A stretch of 64,000 nt of DNA from Acarospora socialis (taxonomy: Eukaryota > Ascomycota > Lecanoromycetes > Acarosporales > Acarosporaceae). This document shows positions 49,001-60,064 of the stretch, in pieces. Each line of letters opens with the position of its first letter. The first letter of the stretch is position 1. Where the stretch lies: the NCBI GenBank assembly GCA_025617375.2, contig JAMYGW020000010.1:1054001-1118000 (forward strand). The letters are read 5' to 3'. A program made the position numbers and the translations under genes. The notes under the pieces were generated by a model. The model had not been told where the DNA came from. It searched no databases and saw nothing but the letters and a program-made list of their open reading frames with translations.

Positions 49001-50982
49001 AATAAGTATTGAGATGACTTAGGACTACATCGTTGGCTTTTGCACTACCAAAGAATACGCACAAACTAGACACAGAGCCAAGGAACGCCCGCCGGACAGA
49101 AGAGTCGCTGTCTGTCAGAAGCGCTTTGGTATGCGACTCAAAGAAGTCCACGAGATCGAGCCGTGCAATATCATACAAATTCTGGTATGCGGATTCTGTT
49201 GCAACACCATCATCTGCTTCTGGGTCCGCTGTCGGTAATGATCCGTCTGCTCTCAATGCCTGAACCATGTCCAGGAACCGTAAGGAAGTTCGTGCAAGCG
49301 ACGCTAAGCAAGCAGCATACGTTGCTCGTACGATCGCTTTCGGCTTCGAGCCGGAATTCATTAATGACTGCTGCAGTCTTGGGAGTATATACTCAGGAAA
49401 GACGTAGGCATTGACTGGTGATACGACATTGACCAGAGCCATCTGCAAGGTCAGCTCTACCCTCTATATTGGGAAAAGTGGGCACTCACAAGCTGTGTCA
49501 AAGTCCGGAGAGCTGCTACCTTTACAATATCCGCTGGATCATTGAGTAAGGTCATCACGTAGGGCAGAATACGGTCCAGCTTCGCCTCATCTGTTGTCCG
49601 TTCCGCAAACGCAAGAAGAATGTCACAAGCTCGAATCTTGGCTGTGGCTCGAGCAGTATTCCGTAGGGAAGCCACAACAAGGGTGAGAAAAATCAACGTG
49701 CCATCATCAACCGGACGGTTAACCATCACGGTCGATTGGTGATGATTGTTTGGGATGGCAAGGTTCACAGGAAGCAGAGTGTTCGCAAAAGTATGAGAAA
49801 AGCCTCTTCGATCTTCTGTAGCTCTCCCGGTTTCGTAGCCAAGAAAGTAAGAAATCTTGTCGAAATCGAAGAACACTCGGTCTATCCTCTCATCGGCCTC
49901 CCCAAAATTCGATGTCGCTGAAGTAATTGGGGCGCGCCCTAACAATGGATCCGTGATTAAGCCCATATATTGATGAAGAAAGCTGTAGAAATACTCTGGG
50001 AAAGCCTTCCGCCGCCAGAAGTTGAGATATTCTTCTGCAGTGTATCGTGTCTCCGGATCTACTTGTATCATGTGCGAGACCAACTCCCGGATGTCCTTAT
50101 CCTCGATCTTACTCAAGTGTGCATGATCCGGGTCATACTCTCCTTTCCGATATTTGTAGAGCTGGCTTAAAGTGAATATGGGCGCCTCCAAGAATAATTC
50201 AGCGATCGCGCAGCCAGCGCTGAACACGTCCATAGCCCAGGTTACTCCTCTTCCGTGAGCTTGCTCGCCGATGGATAGAAATCGCTCCGGAGCAAGATAG
50301 CACGTCCTCCGACCCGACGTATCAAAGAAGAATGAGAAATCAGCTGGGTTATCCTCAGGAAGGTAGGTAGGTTTGAAGGAGGAGGAGAAGTCGCTCAGAT
50401 AGAGCCAATTCCAAGACGTGACGAGGATGTTCTCCGTTTTAATGTCGCCGTGATAGATGTCTCTTGAATGGCAGTCGCGGAGTGCGCAGAGTAGCTGGAA
50501 CGAAAGCCATTTCTTCTCGATATCTTCTACAAAAGGCCGTGTGCTAGCAGCGTCAGCATGAGCGACACGGAGATTAGGCTGAGACGCTACCTCATTCGAT
50601 CGTAGAGCGAGCTGTAGAGATATTGCCGTACCAGATACCCGTTGGTGCCAGTCTCTATAACCCGCTGGTAGGCAAGGGCATTAGGGACATCTGCGAGAAT
50701 GCTTCTCTCGTCTGGGTAGAACGTCAGTAAGTCAAAACGCACTTTGGAGCTATGGAGGCACTACCTACGCAATATGGCTCTCACATACTTGGCGAGCTTC
50801 AGGTCCGAATGGGGTTTCATGACCACCTTGACGCAAACTAAGCCATTTTGTTGCCTTGCTCTGATGCTCTTCATGAACCTTGCCGTTCCCAGAGACTTCT
50901 CATATGTAAGATCCGAGAGCTCCGGGACATCGATGCCCGCAGAACCCGCCGACAGAGTCGTGACGGAGAATCCTTGGCCCAT
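46068..50982 (-). CDS. VPS15: VPS15, regulatory kinase of the class III PI3-kinase complex
   Basis: Four exons (50982-50769, 50711-50591, 50543-49490, 49442-46068) encode 1587 aa. Vps15 holds Vps34 on endosomal and autophagic membranes. The N-terminus MGQGFS has a glycine fit for myristoylation. The kinase domain (about 20-330) is degenerate as in all Vps15. It keeps the lysine in VKVVMKP and the HGDIKTEN loop, but has DFS where active kinases have DFG, followed by CYLAPERF. HEAT repeats cover about 350-750. A disordered serine-rich linker follows, and a WD40 propeller occupies the last 400-450 residues (VVISPDHKFFLTASDDGTVKVW, FFITGGSDQKVRFWDI). Introns are 47-57 nt. Confidence 0.96.
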
Positions 50983-51528
50983 GTTGAATACCGTGATGCT
51001 CCTTCAGCTGTCACCAAGATGGCTTGATACGGTCGTGATGTATAGGCATCGTGCGCGAGCAGAAGCGGAGTGTACCGCTTTGCTACAGCCGCCACTCGAC
51101 CATGTTCAAAGGTTGCGGCTTTGGCGTTGGCTTAGGACTTAACACATTAAAGATGCACTGTCACCGAAGACTTCCGAGTCTCGTGCTATCGCTGATATAT
51201 CCGGTTGCCAACTTGAGCCACCTGTGCACAAAGCTACTCCGAGTGCAACATACAACAAATGAAGGTACTCCGCACGGTATGCTTGAGATACATCCAGGAA
51301 CGAACCCTGCTGTCAACATCTACAACGCCTTACAGCGAGACATACAACTAATCTGGAATCATCAACTGAATAGGGTTTTTCGTTCCGCAATTGTAGCATC
51401 AAGCATTCACAGCATGGTTTGACTGACAAGGACGCGTATTGGAAAGATCTCTATTTAGATATCTAGCAATCAGCCAAAAGAGAAAGCCATGCATCGCATC
51501 TCGCCCTTTATGCGCACCGGAGACGTCC
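50983..51528. other. VPS15 promoter and 3' end of the next gene
   Basis: Frames here look random, and no gene was recognised. Confidence 0.4.
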
Positions 51529-52117
51529 TCATTTGGGGTTCACGCTTTTTCCCTTCCGTCGCAGTTCCTCTTCCTCCTCAGCCTGTAACTCAGCGTCGAT
51601 CTTGGCCCCTTTGCTAGGTTCGTTGCCATGGCTCCGAGCCTGCAGAGATCCTGAGCTTAGCATATGCTTTCCAGTACATAAAGGTTTGGTCCTTTGAAGC
51701 AGGAACAGAGCCATCCGCGGATCTAGGGGCCGCGTACTGGGAGAGTGGGATCCTTCTTCAATTGCTCTGTCTCCACGTCTTTCTTATCTGGCTCACTCTC
51801 GCGCTATAGGTACGTGAGCTTCTGATCGTCTATCTATGTATTGAACTTGTAAACATGTAACCTTTTCTTCCCGTTCTAGCTTATTGGCGATTGATCTCTG
51901 GTCCTCTATCATCGTTAATGAATCAGTCAGCAGAGCACGGAGCGTTGACATTAGCATCATCGAAAAAAAATGGTGGCTTACTCGAGTCATTTGCCTTGTG
52001 GCTGTGGGCTTTGCCTTGGTGAAATCTATCGGCATCGTTGTTCTCAGAGTCTTTCGAGTTCCGTTGGTCTCCAGCTTCGTAGACCGAGGCTTGGCCAACG
52101 CTTGAGTTACCGCTCAT
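51529..52117 (-). CDS. Small hydrophilic conserved fungal protein
   Basis: Four short exons (52117-51982, 51905-51862, 51803-51738, 51666-51529) give 127 aa. All phases agree, with donors GTAAGC, GTTACA, GTACGC. The protein starts MSGNSSVGQASVYEAGDQRN, continues with a KAHSHKAND block and KLEREEKRESEPDKKDVETEQ, then DPTLP, and ends with HGNEPSKGAKIDAELQAEEEEELRRKG. It is highly charged, without hydrophobic segments. I recall similar small proteins (HGxEPSKGAKID signature) across filamentous fungi, without a firm function. The second donor is weak, so that boundary is the least certain. Confidence 0.75.
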
Positions 52118-52461
52118 ACTGACGATTAAGCCTTATTCTGAGTACAAAAGTTCGACGTGAGTCTATGATTCAGCAGTGATTTGGTGAAGGTGAAGGTCCA
52201 GTAGAACAAGATGTTACTCTTTCACGAAAGGTACTTGATTTAGTTGCACGGTGATAGTGGGGCCGAGTCTGCCAAATGATGTCATCTACCTTCCTCGTGT
52301 TTGAGAGCAACAAAAGTGTAAACCTTTTCAGCTGTAAACCGCCCATGTGCAATTAAGGAATCTATTTCTTAGGCTTGGGTATCTCGCTCCGAATAGCATG
52401 AAAGTCTAGATTGATTCCTCCGTTTTTCCTCCCATTGGCAGTGCGCTTCTAAGCAGGTACA
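52118..52461. other. Short intergenic region
   Basis: Promoter of the small protein gene and 3' end of GUA1. A frame from the GUA1 last intron reads on into this region, but it is an intron read-through. Confidence 0.4.
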
Positions 52462-54194
52462 TTATTCCATTTCGATAGTTCCAGGGGGTTTGCTGGTGAC
52501 TAGGTAGACGGTTAATCATTGTCACAGTACACAGTCTCAGGGTAGGAAGCTCACCATCATACACTACACGGCATACGCCGTTGACCTCGTTCACAATCCT
52601 CCGACTCACCTTTTTGAGAAACTCTCCGTCGAAGGGGAACCAGTCGGCAGTCATGAAATCAGTTGTTTCGACTGCTCGTAGCGCAATAACTTGCTCATGA
52701 ACCCTTTTGTCTCCCATAACTCCCACTGCCTTCACCGGCAGCAATGCTGCAAATGCCTGGCTGATTTGACGGTATAAGCCGGCTGCCCTAATCTCCTCGA
52801 TGAAGATAGAATCTGCTTCCCTGGCTATGCGCACCTGCTCAGGCGTGACTTCTCCCAATATACGTATGGCGATGCCAGGCCCAGGGAAAGGGTGCCTCCA
52901 TACCAGCTCTTCTGAAAGGCCAAGATTGGTACCTAGGGCTCGAACTTCGTCCTTGAACAGCTCGCGGAGAGGCTCGATGAGTTTCAGGTGCATTCCTTTC
53001 AATAATCCTCCAACGTTGTGATGCGTCTTGATCGTCGCACTGGGTCCCTTGAATGAGATGCTTTCAATGACGTCCGGATATAAGGTGCCTTGTAACAGCC
53101 ACTCGATTTCACCGGCTTTCGGTGATCCCGCTGCTTCGTTGGCGATACTCTTTGCGGTCTCCTGAAATACCTCTATGAAGGTGTTACCAATGATCTTCCG
53201 CTTCGTCTCCGGGTCCGAGACGCCCTTTAGACGGCCTAGAAACCTCTCGCTCGCATCGATGACGGTCAGGTTGATTCCGAGGTGCTTCGTCAAAGTCTCA
53301 TGGACAGTCTTTGCCTCATCTAGACGGAGGACTCCATTGTCGACGAGGACCGCGTGAAAGCGATCGCCAATAGCCTCTGTCATCAGCTTTGCTGCCACTG
53401 TGGAATCGACTCCTCCACTGACAGCGCCGATGACCTGACCCTTGTCCCCGACGAGCGCCTGAATCCTTGCAATCTCTTTGTCGACAAACTTCTCCATCGT
53501 CCAATCCTGGCTGGCTTTACACACGCCCACAGCGAAGTTCTCGAGGAGCTTAGTCCCTTGCCGTGTATGTGTTACCTCTGGATGGAACTGAATCCCGTAG
53601 TAGGGCTTCGACTCGTGTGCGATACCGGCAAAAGGGGCATTGGGAGTAGTCGCAACAGTGTGAAATGAAGGCGGTAAATGTGATAGCTTGTCACCGTGGG
53701 ACATCCAGACCTCCAGATCATCGCCAACTCCATTGAATAATTTATCAACATGTGCCGGTAGATCAGGATGCCGCTCCACCCTCAAAGTTGCATGACCGTA
53801 TTCTCTCTTCTGGCCAGCCAAGACATTTTTGCCATGATGCCATGCAATCTCCTGTAGACCGTAACAGATACCCAGCAACGGGACTTCAAGTTCAAAGACT
53901 GCTGGATCGACATGTGGCGCACCCTCAGCGTAGACGGAATACGGACCCCCGGACAATATCACTCCTTTAGGCCTCCATGAAAGTTCGGAGATTTTCTGGG
54001 TGCATGGTAGCATTTCTGAGTATACATTGAGCTCACGTAACCGTCTTGTAATTAAGTGTGAGTACTGAGACCTGTGGCAGTCAGGACCCAGATAAGTTTA
54101 TACGACAACCATTGATGACTGACCCGAAGTCGAGCACCAAGATAGTGTCAAAGGTTTTATGTGGCTCATTGGCCGTTTCTATGTTTGTCGCCAT
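52462..54194 (-). CDS. GUA1: GMP synthase (glutamine-hydrolysing)
   Basis: Three exons (54194-54124, 54071-52555, 52499-52462) encode 541 aa. The enzyme converts XMP to GMP using glutamine, the last step of guanine nucleotide synthesis. The N-terminal class I amidotransferase domain has [16 protein letters not shown], the nucleophile cysteine in LGICYGLQ and the H/E pair in [10 protein letters not shown]. The PP-loop ATP pyrophosphatase follows with [15 protein letters not shown]. The dimerisation domain has [13 protein letters not shown] and the C-terminus runs [10 protein letters not shown]. The last intron (52554-52500, GTGAGC...CCTAG) must be spliced out to reach this standard end. Read-through gives an unrelated longer tail. 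The gene is head-to-head with BCP1, 226 bp apart. Confidence 0.97.
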
Positions 54195-54420
54195 TGGCCT
54201 TGTAAGAAGATAGAGGCTGAAGAACTATTGGGTATGGAGAGCTGGATCAAAAAGAGGCAGTGGGGGTCGACCGCAAGTTGTGCCTGGAGTTTGAGGCTAG
54301 TGTACTGATCGGCTCTTATCGATAAGATAGGGCTACAAATAAAGTTTAGCGCGGAGCGTGGGTTGATCCCTTGCGAAGTGCCTCGAACATCGAATTGAAC
54401 TTCACGGCATCGAGGACATC

Positions 54421-55426
54421 ATGGCGAAGCGAAAGGAACTAACGCAGGAGCAACCTGTGCAGCGTGAATCTAGTGACAGCGATAGCGATGAGGTACTGTT
54501 GATGCGATTCTTCTTGCTCGGGCCCTTCACTAAGTCCCGAGTTGCAGACTATGAGTTACTGACCTGGACGGATAGGACACGAACATGCTCGATGTCGAGT
54601 TTGAATGGTTTGATCCGCAACCGGACGTCGATTTCCATGGTCTCAAGACTCTTCTTCGCCAACTGTTTGATACCGACAATCAGCTTTTCGATTTGAGTGC
54701 CTTGACGGATTTGATACTGGAGCAGCCGCTGTTGGGCTCCACAGTCAAGGTGGATGGCAATGAGACGGATCCATACGCATTTTTGACCGTACTCAACTTA
54801 CGCCAACATCGAGTATGTTTACCGAGGGTAACAGAGGTTGTTGTGGCTAAGGCGCTCTCTAGGACAAGCAGGTTATCAAGGATCTTACCACTTACCTTCA
54901 CGAGAAGGCTGCTCAGAACCCGAGTTTATCACAGCTCTCCGACCTTCTCGCCCCGTCGAGCGCCTCACAGATTGGTCTCATATTGACAGAGCGCCTCATC
55001 AATATTCCGGCTGAGGTTGTCCCACCTATGTACACCATGCTTCTCGAAGAGATTGCTTGGGCTTTGGAGGAAAAGGAACCTTACACATTTTCGCACTATC
55101 TCATTCTCTCCAAGACCTATGCGGAGGTCGCTTCAGCTCTAGATGAGGAGAACAACAGGCCCAACAAAAAGAAACGCAAGGACACAGCCGCGAAACGAGA
55201 TACCGAAACTTTCTATTTCCATCCGGAAGATGAAGTTTTGGAGAGGCATTCAATCTGTCATGGTCATTTTCCGTATACGAACCAGGAACACGAGGGCCAT
55301 TCTGACTCGAAACGCGCATTTCAAGAGCTTGGCATTAGACCACAAGGATCCATGATATTAATAGAAGGGAAGGCTTTCGAAGGAGCGGTCAAGGCCGTTT
55401 CAGAGTATCTTAGCCCATCAAGCTGA
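54421..55426 (+). CDS. BCP1: BCP1/BCCIP family protein
   Basis: Three exons (54421-54492, 54576-54812, 54872-55426) encode 287 aa. Yeast Bcp1 is a nuclear protein that acts as chaperone for ribosomal protein uL14 (Rpl23) and in Mss4 export. The start is basic and acidic (MAKRKEL..., SDSDSDE). The conserved core reads MLDVEFEWFDPQPDVDFHGLKTLLRQLF, later LTERLINIPAEVVPPMY, LLEEIAWALEE, FSHYLILSKTY, and near the end FYFHPEDEVLERHS and FQELGIRPQGSMILI. Introns are 83 and 59 nt. The stop lies 36 bp from that of ARO7 on the other strand. Confidence 0.94.
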
Positions 55427-55462
55427 GGAAGAATCTGCTTGTTATCTGATGTATTGCTGTAT

Positions 55463-56388
55463 CTATGGAGTTGGATGCGACTGAGGTTGCCATTGAGTAT
55501 TCTTTAGCCGTTGCATCAGGTACTCCACTTCCACTACCTTGGTCAACGGAATCACAGTATCCTGATCTGTATGAGCATACTTCAGTAGGGTCTAGCGGGA
55601 AATCAACTGACCTTATAAATCGCAACGACCGCATCCACATTGATTTTCTCGTGACCTTCCGCACCAATGCTTGGATCCGTCCCGTAAGTCTTCGCTTTCA
55701 ATCTGACTCTCTCCAGTACCTTCTTCTCTACTTTGGCGTCCGTGATAGCTTCGTCTATGCCTTCTCTGTCTCCTGCTCGTATCAACTGCACAAATCTTTC
55801 GGTTTCTTTCTGAAACTTTGACTCCGCCACAAATTTACCGAAGTGTATCCGCCGGGACAGAGCCTGCAAGCAGGCAACATCGCAAGTTGCAGTTGAGCCG
55901 TAGTTCTCTTGCGCTTCGCCTCTATCCTCCCTACCGAAATGTCTGCACGCCTTGGGCAGGAAGTCTTGGATATATTCCTCTTTTATCCTCTTATTGAGAT
56001 TGACGTCGTTCGGATGCAAAATTCTAGGGTATTGGAGAGATTGAAGAATTGGTTCTTCTAGAGCATCAGGAAAGAATGGATACTCGTCCGGTGACTGATA
56101 GCGACGGACTCGAGATTGGATTATCTCTTGTTCCCGTAGCATCCAATCGAAGAGACTCAAGTTACTGTTGGGTATTTTTACACCGCCCGGGGCGTAGATG
56201 GTTTGGTTCAAAGGAAACTGCACCCTCTCAATCAGGTGAAAGGTAATGGTGTCTTCAAGACGACTATAGATTTCTGGTCAGCTTTATTGTAGGCTGTGTA
56301 TGAATTGTATCCCCTACATCAACTGGAAGCGGATGTTTGAGAGATCTAGTGCCTTGGAAGCATCTGACAGGTCGATAGCGGAGTCCAT
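55463..56388 (-). CDS. ARO7: Chorismate mutase (AroQ type)
   Basis: Three exons (56388-56318, 56263-55612, 55561-55463) encode 273 aa. The enzyme turns chorismate into prephenate for phenylalanine and tyrosine. The N-terminus [30 protein letters not shown] includes the first active-site helix. Further blocks are [54 protein letters not shown], and near the end [17 protein letters not shown]. The last junction uses the second of two close AG acceptors, since the first leads to an early stop. Length fits the allosteric fungal form, with a short extra tail of about 12 residues. Confidence 0.95.
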
Positions 56389-57069
56389 CGCTTGGGCGCA
56401 ATAGGAAAGAGATATTTCAAATCCTTCGTTGTGAAATCGCAGCCCAGAGGCTGAGCAGCTCAGCAGCTCCCTTCGGACAGGTTAGGAGATTGGGGTGGGT
56501 GGTCGACATGCGGAACGTCTGTCGAACTTATTACGCCGGAGGGACTCTCCAAGATATGAGCACTGAGCACTCAAGCTTAAGGAGTGTTATGATTCATAGA
56601 TTATGTACATATGAATACCGTGTAACCATCCACATCCCCGGGTTTGGAGCCCACCTTTAGCGTGTGATGGGGTTCGTGCCACATGTGGTTCGGCAATGCC
56701 CGTCTCAAACGACATCCTCGTGACTATCACAACCATAATAAACATTCTACGAAGCCACGGATCTGATCCTGACCACACGGCCGTGGTCGGGGGGCACCGC
56801 AACGATTTACTACTCTCCAAAGGACTGACGTATGGCGAGTCGCAATGCGTCTCCTTCTGGGAGGACGAGGTCAAGAGCTACACAGGAAGATGATTCAGTA
56901 CTGGGCACCGGCCTTACGGTAGGGATTTACACAAACTTCCCACAAGCCTGCCACTTACACACTTCAGACTCGCCATATAGAAGCCTTTGGGCGCAAAGTT
57001 ACCACCACAGCAGGTCACCTTATCAGCCCTCTCAGTGACCCCAGCAGTAACTCTCATTATCAAACTGCC
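56389..57069. other. Divergent promoter, ARO7 and MDV1
   Basis: About 680 bp. I looked for the general amino-acid control site TGACTCA near ARO7 and did not see it. Short frames at 56587-57038 look random. Confidence 0.4.
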
Positions 57070-58990
57070 ATGACCGAGCTCCATAAGGAGCTGAGACGGC
57101 CTATTATCCAGCGACGAGTCTTTTCTCTTGCTCAAGCATCACCTACGGAGATTGTACGGTCGAAATTGTCAACCTCAGAAATTCAGTACCGCGCTCTCAC
57201 ATACCTGCCTGACGAGCTATTGGCGAATATCCCCGAAGTTGACAATACTTACTCATTATTTCAAGGGTTTCAGGCTACCTTACCTGAGAGCCAAGACGAA
57301 CACGAGAAGGGGCATAGACGGCATAATAAAAGGGGGCAGAAGTTACTCGGAGAGAATGAGAGCGATCCAGACGAACCACCTTCGATGGTGAAACTGAAAA
57401 AGGACAAGAATCGGCTAAACCATAGACTCGAGATGATGGGTGTTAGGAAAAACATGTGCAGTTCTGAGATACGGGAGATCGATAATAAGATTGCAAACCT
57501 GAACAGTATGCGGAGAATTGTACTGGATAGATTGGCAGGACTGGAACAGGAAGAAGCCCAAGCCGAGCATGAGTGTAAGTCTATCGACAAAATGCTGTTG
57601 CTAGAAGGTCTAACCTCCCGCTCAGTGCTTAATGTCGATAACAAGATTGAGGACTTACAAGAGGAGCTGGAAGATGCTGCAGCCCTCCCGCACAAATCAC
57701 CACCCTTGGATGCTGACCCAGCGGACGATGCTCTACGTGAAGAGCCTGGTGCCGCCGACGCCTCTTTTATGTCAGAATCTATCTATGAGAAATTACCTTC
57801 ACCGAAAGCGAAGAGAATGAAGGCCATCCGGCGGAAGTCAATGCCTATACTACACGAGCATTTCGAACCAGGATCCAACATTAAAGAGCTCCAAGCGCAC
57901 AACGATATGATCACAGCGCTAGACTTCGATGTCCCTTTCGGCACAATGGTTACAGCAGCATTGGATGATACTGTTCGAGTGTGGGATCTCAATCTCGGCC
58001 GATGCATCGGCTTGCTTGAAGGTCATCAAGCATCGGTCAGATGTCTGCAGGTCGAGGACAATATTGTAGCAACCGGCTCCATGGATGCATCCATCAGGTT
58101 ATGGGATCTAAGTCGTGCAGAATACTCACCTCAAGATGGTCGATTAAACAAGGACGAAGAAGAAGACGATGGTCTCGGATTTGACAATCCCGAGGATCTA
58201 CCACCGCCTCCACCAACGTCAAGCATGCGGGACTGCCCACTTTTCTCCTTGGAAGCTCATGTAGATGAGGTAACGGCATTGCATTTTAGAGGCGATACTC
58301 TGGTCTCCGGCTCCGCAGATAAGACGCTGCGGCAATGGGACTTGGTGAAGGGACGGTGCGTGCAGACACTCGATGTCCTGTGGGCTGCCGCGCAAGCTTC
58401 GGCCACGATGAACTCGAGTGATGGGCAATGGCGGACGACAGGACGATTACCCGACGCCTCGGCGGACTTCGTCGGGGCGCTTCAGTGCTTTGACGCTGCA
58501 CTCGCATGCGGCACAGCAGATGGGATGGTAAGGCTTTGGGACTTGAGAAGTGGTCAGGTACATCGTAGCTTGGTGGGACATACCGGCCCCGTGACCTGCC
58601 TGCAGTTTGATGATGTACACCTGGTCACTGGTAGCTTAGACCGGAGCATCAGGGTGAGCCATGCAGATTCACAACACGGAGATGTCCTAGCTGTGGGTGC
58701 TGACTGAGAGATAGATATGGGATTTGCGAACCGGTTCCATACATGATGCCTATGCCTACGACAATCCCATCACCAGTATGCAGTTCGATTCCCGCCGAAT
58801 CGTGTCAGCAGCAGGAGAGGACGTGGCGAAAGTCTACGACAAGACGGATGGCCGGCATTGGGACTGCGGAGCCGGCGTCACTGCGGAGGAAGAAGGTCGA
58901 AGCCCGGCAACGGTGGAGCGAGTCAGGATCAAAGACGGCTATCTCACCGAGGGCCGCAAGGACGGCATTATAGGTATCTGGGCCTGTTGA
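57070..58990 (+). CDS. MDV1: Mitochondrial division protein 1 (MDV1)
   Basis: Two exons (57070-58653 and 58715-58990) encode 619 aa. Mdv1 bridges Fis1 on the outer mitochondrial membrane and the dynamin Dnm1 during fission. The N-terminal extension is helical, and a coiled coil lies at about 110-200 ([31 protein letters not shown]). A seven-blade WD40 propeller spans about 270-619 ([72 protein letters not shown]). The 61-nt intron sits inside the RIWDL word and restores it exactly. The start is the first ATG of the frame. Confidence 0.94.
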
Positions 58991-60064
58991 GAGTAACGGA
59001 CCGTCTCGTGGCGCCTTTTTGTTTGCTTCTCGCGATTAGCCGTGTAGAATGGTTGTGTAGATATGTATATAAGATACTGTATAAATACATTATGCAGCAA
59101 TCCTATCTGCGATTGAGTATGAAGAGAATCATGCCCTTGATATAACTATATTAATGAGATAACTGCAAGTACGAGTAGGGGTGGTGCCTCCAAGGTATAG
59201 TACCTGATCGATTCGAGAGACTTGAGAGTCCCTCTAAGCGTCGTCCATATAGGGTAGTACATGGTAGTACATGATGCTCTACCTGCTCAATTCACAAAAA
59301 GATTTGCCAATTATCAGAATGAGTAGGCGTTACCTGTTTGTTGTTAACTTGTTATGCTTTGAGGGCTGTCGGACCTTGACGTTGTTGTTGACTTGACTTA
59401 CCTGAAAATTTACTAACCGAAGCCGAATCTAATCTCCCGATACTCGAAGTCACCATAGCCAGTGTGGCTCCTTCCGCCAATCAGCTCATTATCGACATCA
59501 AATAGTGGCTTAATCGAGCTCAGACACTGTGGCTAGTACCACGATGATTGGTCACTCCGGAACGAATCTGGCAGGTACCCGCTACGACTGTCACTTCTCC
59601 GTCTCGGAAGGAAACAACCAACCCTTTTTCGAGCCGTACCTGACTTGCACACTCCCGTCGTACCTTTCGTACCCGACTTCACTCCGCTTCTTTTCTACTC
59701 ACGTCAATCCGTTCGTTACATTCCCACTTCGTGATCTTCGAGACTTCGTTCAATTCTCTTCTCTCCTCCCTCTCGTTTTTGGTGCAAAGCTTTTGGTTAG
59801 TACCCCATCCCTGCTCGAGTATCGACGTCCCATGCTTGGTCGAGTGAGTGAGCGAGGACTTTTTGAGGGAGGTCGACGCGGGTAACCGCAATCGTCTCGA
59901 TGGAGGCTGTTTGGGTGCGGGACGATGCAGAACAATCTCGACAGCGTAGGGAGAACGGACAGCCTTTGCACTGGGGTGGGAAAACACGAGGTCACGACAT
60001 GAAGTCGCCGCCAACAATTACACAAGAGCGTGGATACACAAAGCGCAGAGAATCATCTGTGATC
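58991..60064. other. Intergenic region, 1.1 kb
   Basis: This contains the MDV1 3' end and the promoter of the SH3 membrane protein. A GGTAGTACATGGTAGTACATG direct repeat lies near 59252-59272, and a CT-rich tract is at about 59750-59780. A frame at 59529-59885 has no recognised domain. Confidence 0.4.

Noticed and set aside
56389-57069. General amino-acid control site upstream of ARO7
   Set aside because: TGACTCA was looked for and not seen.
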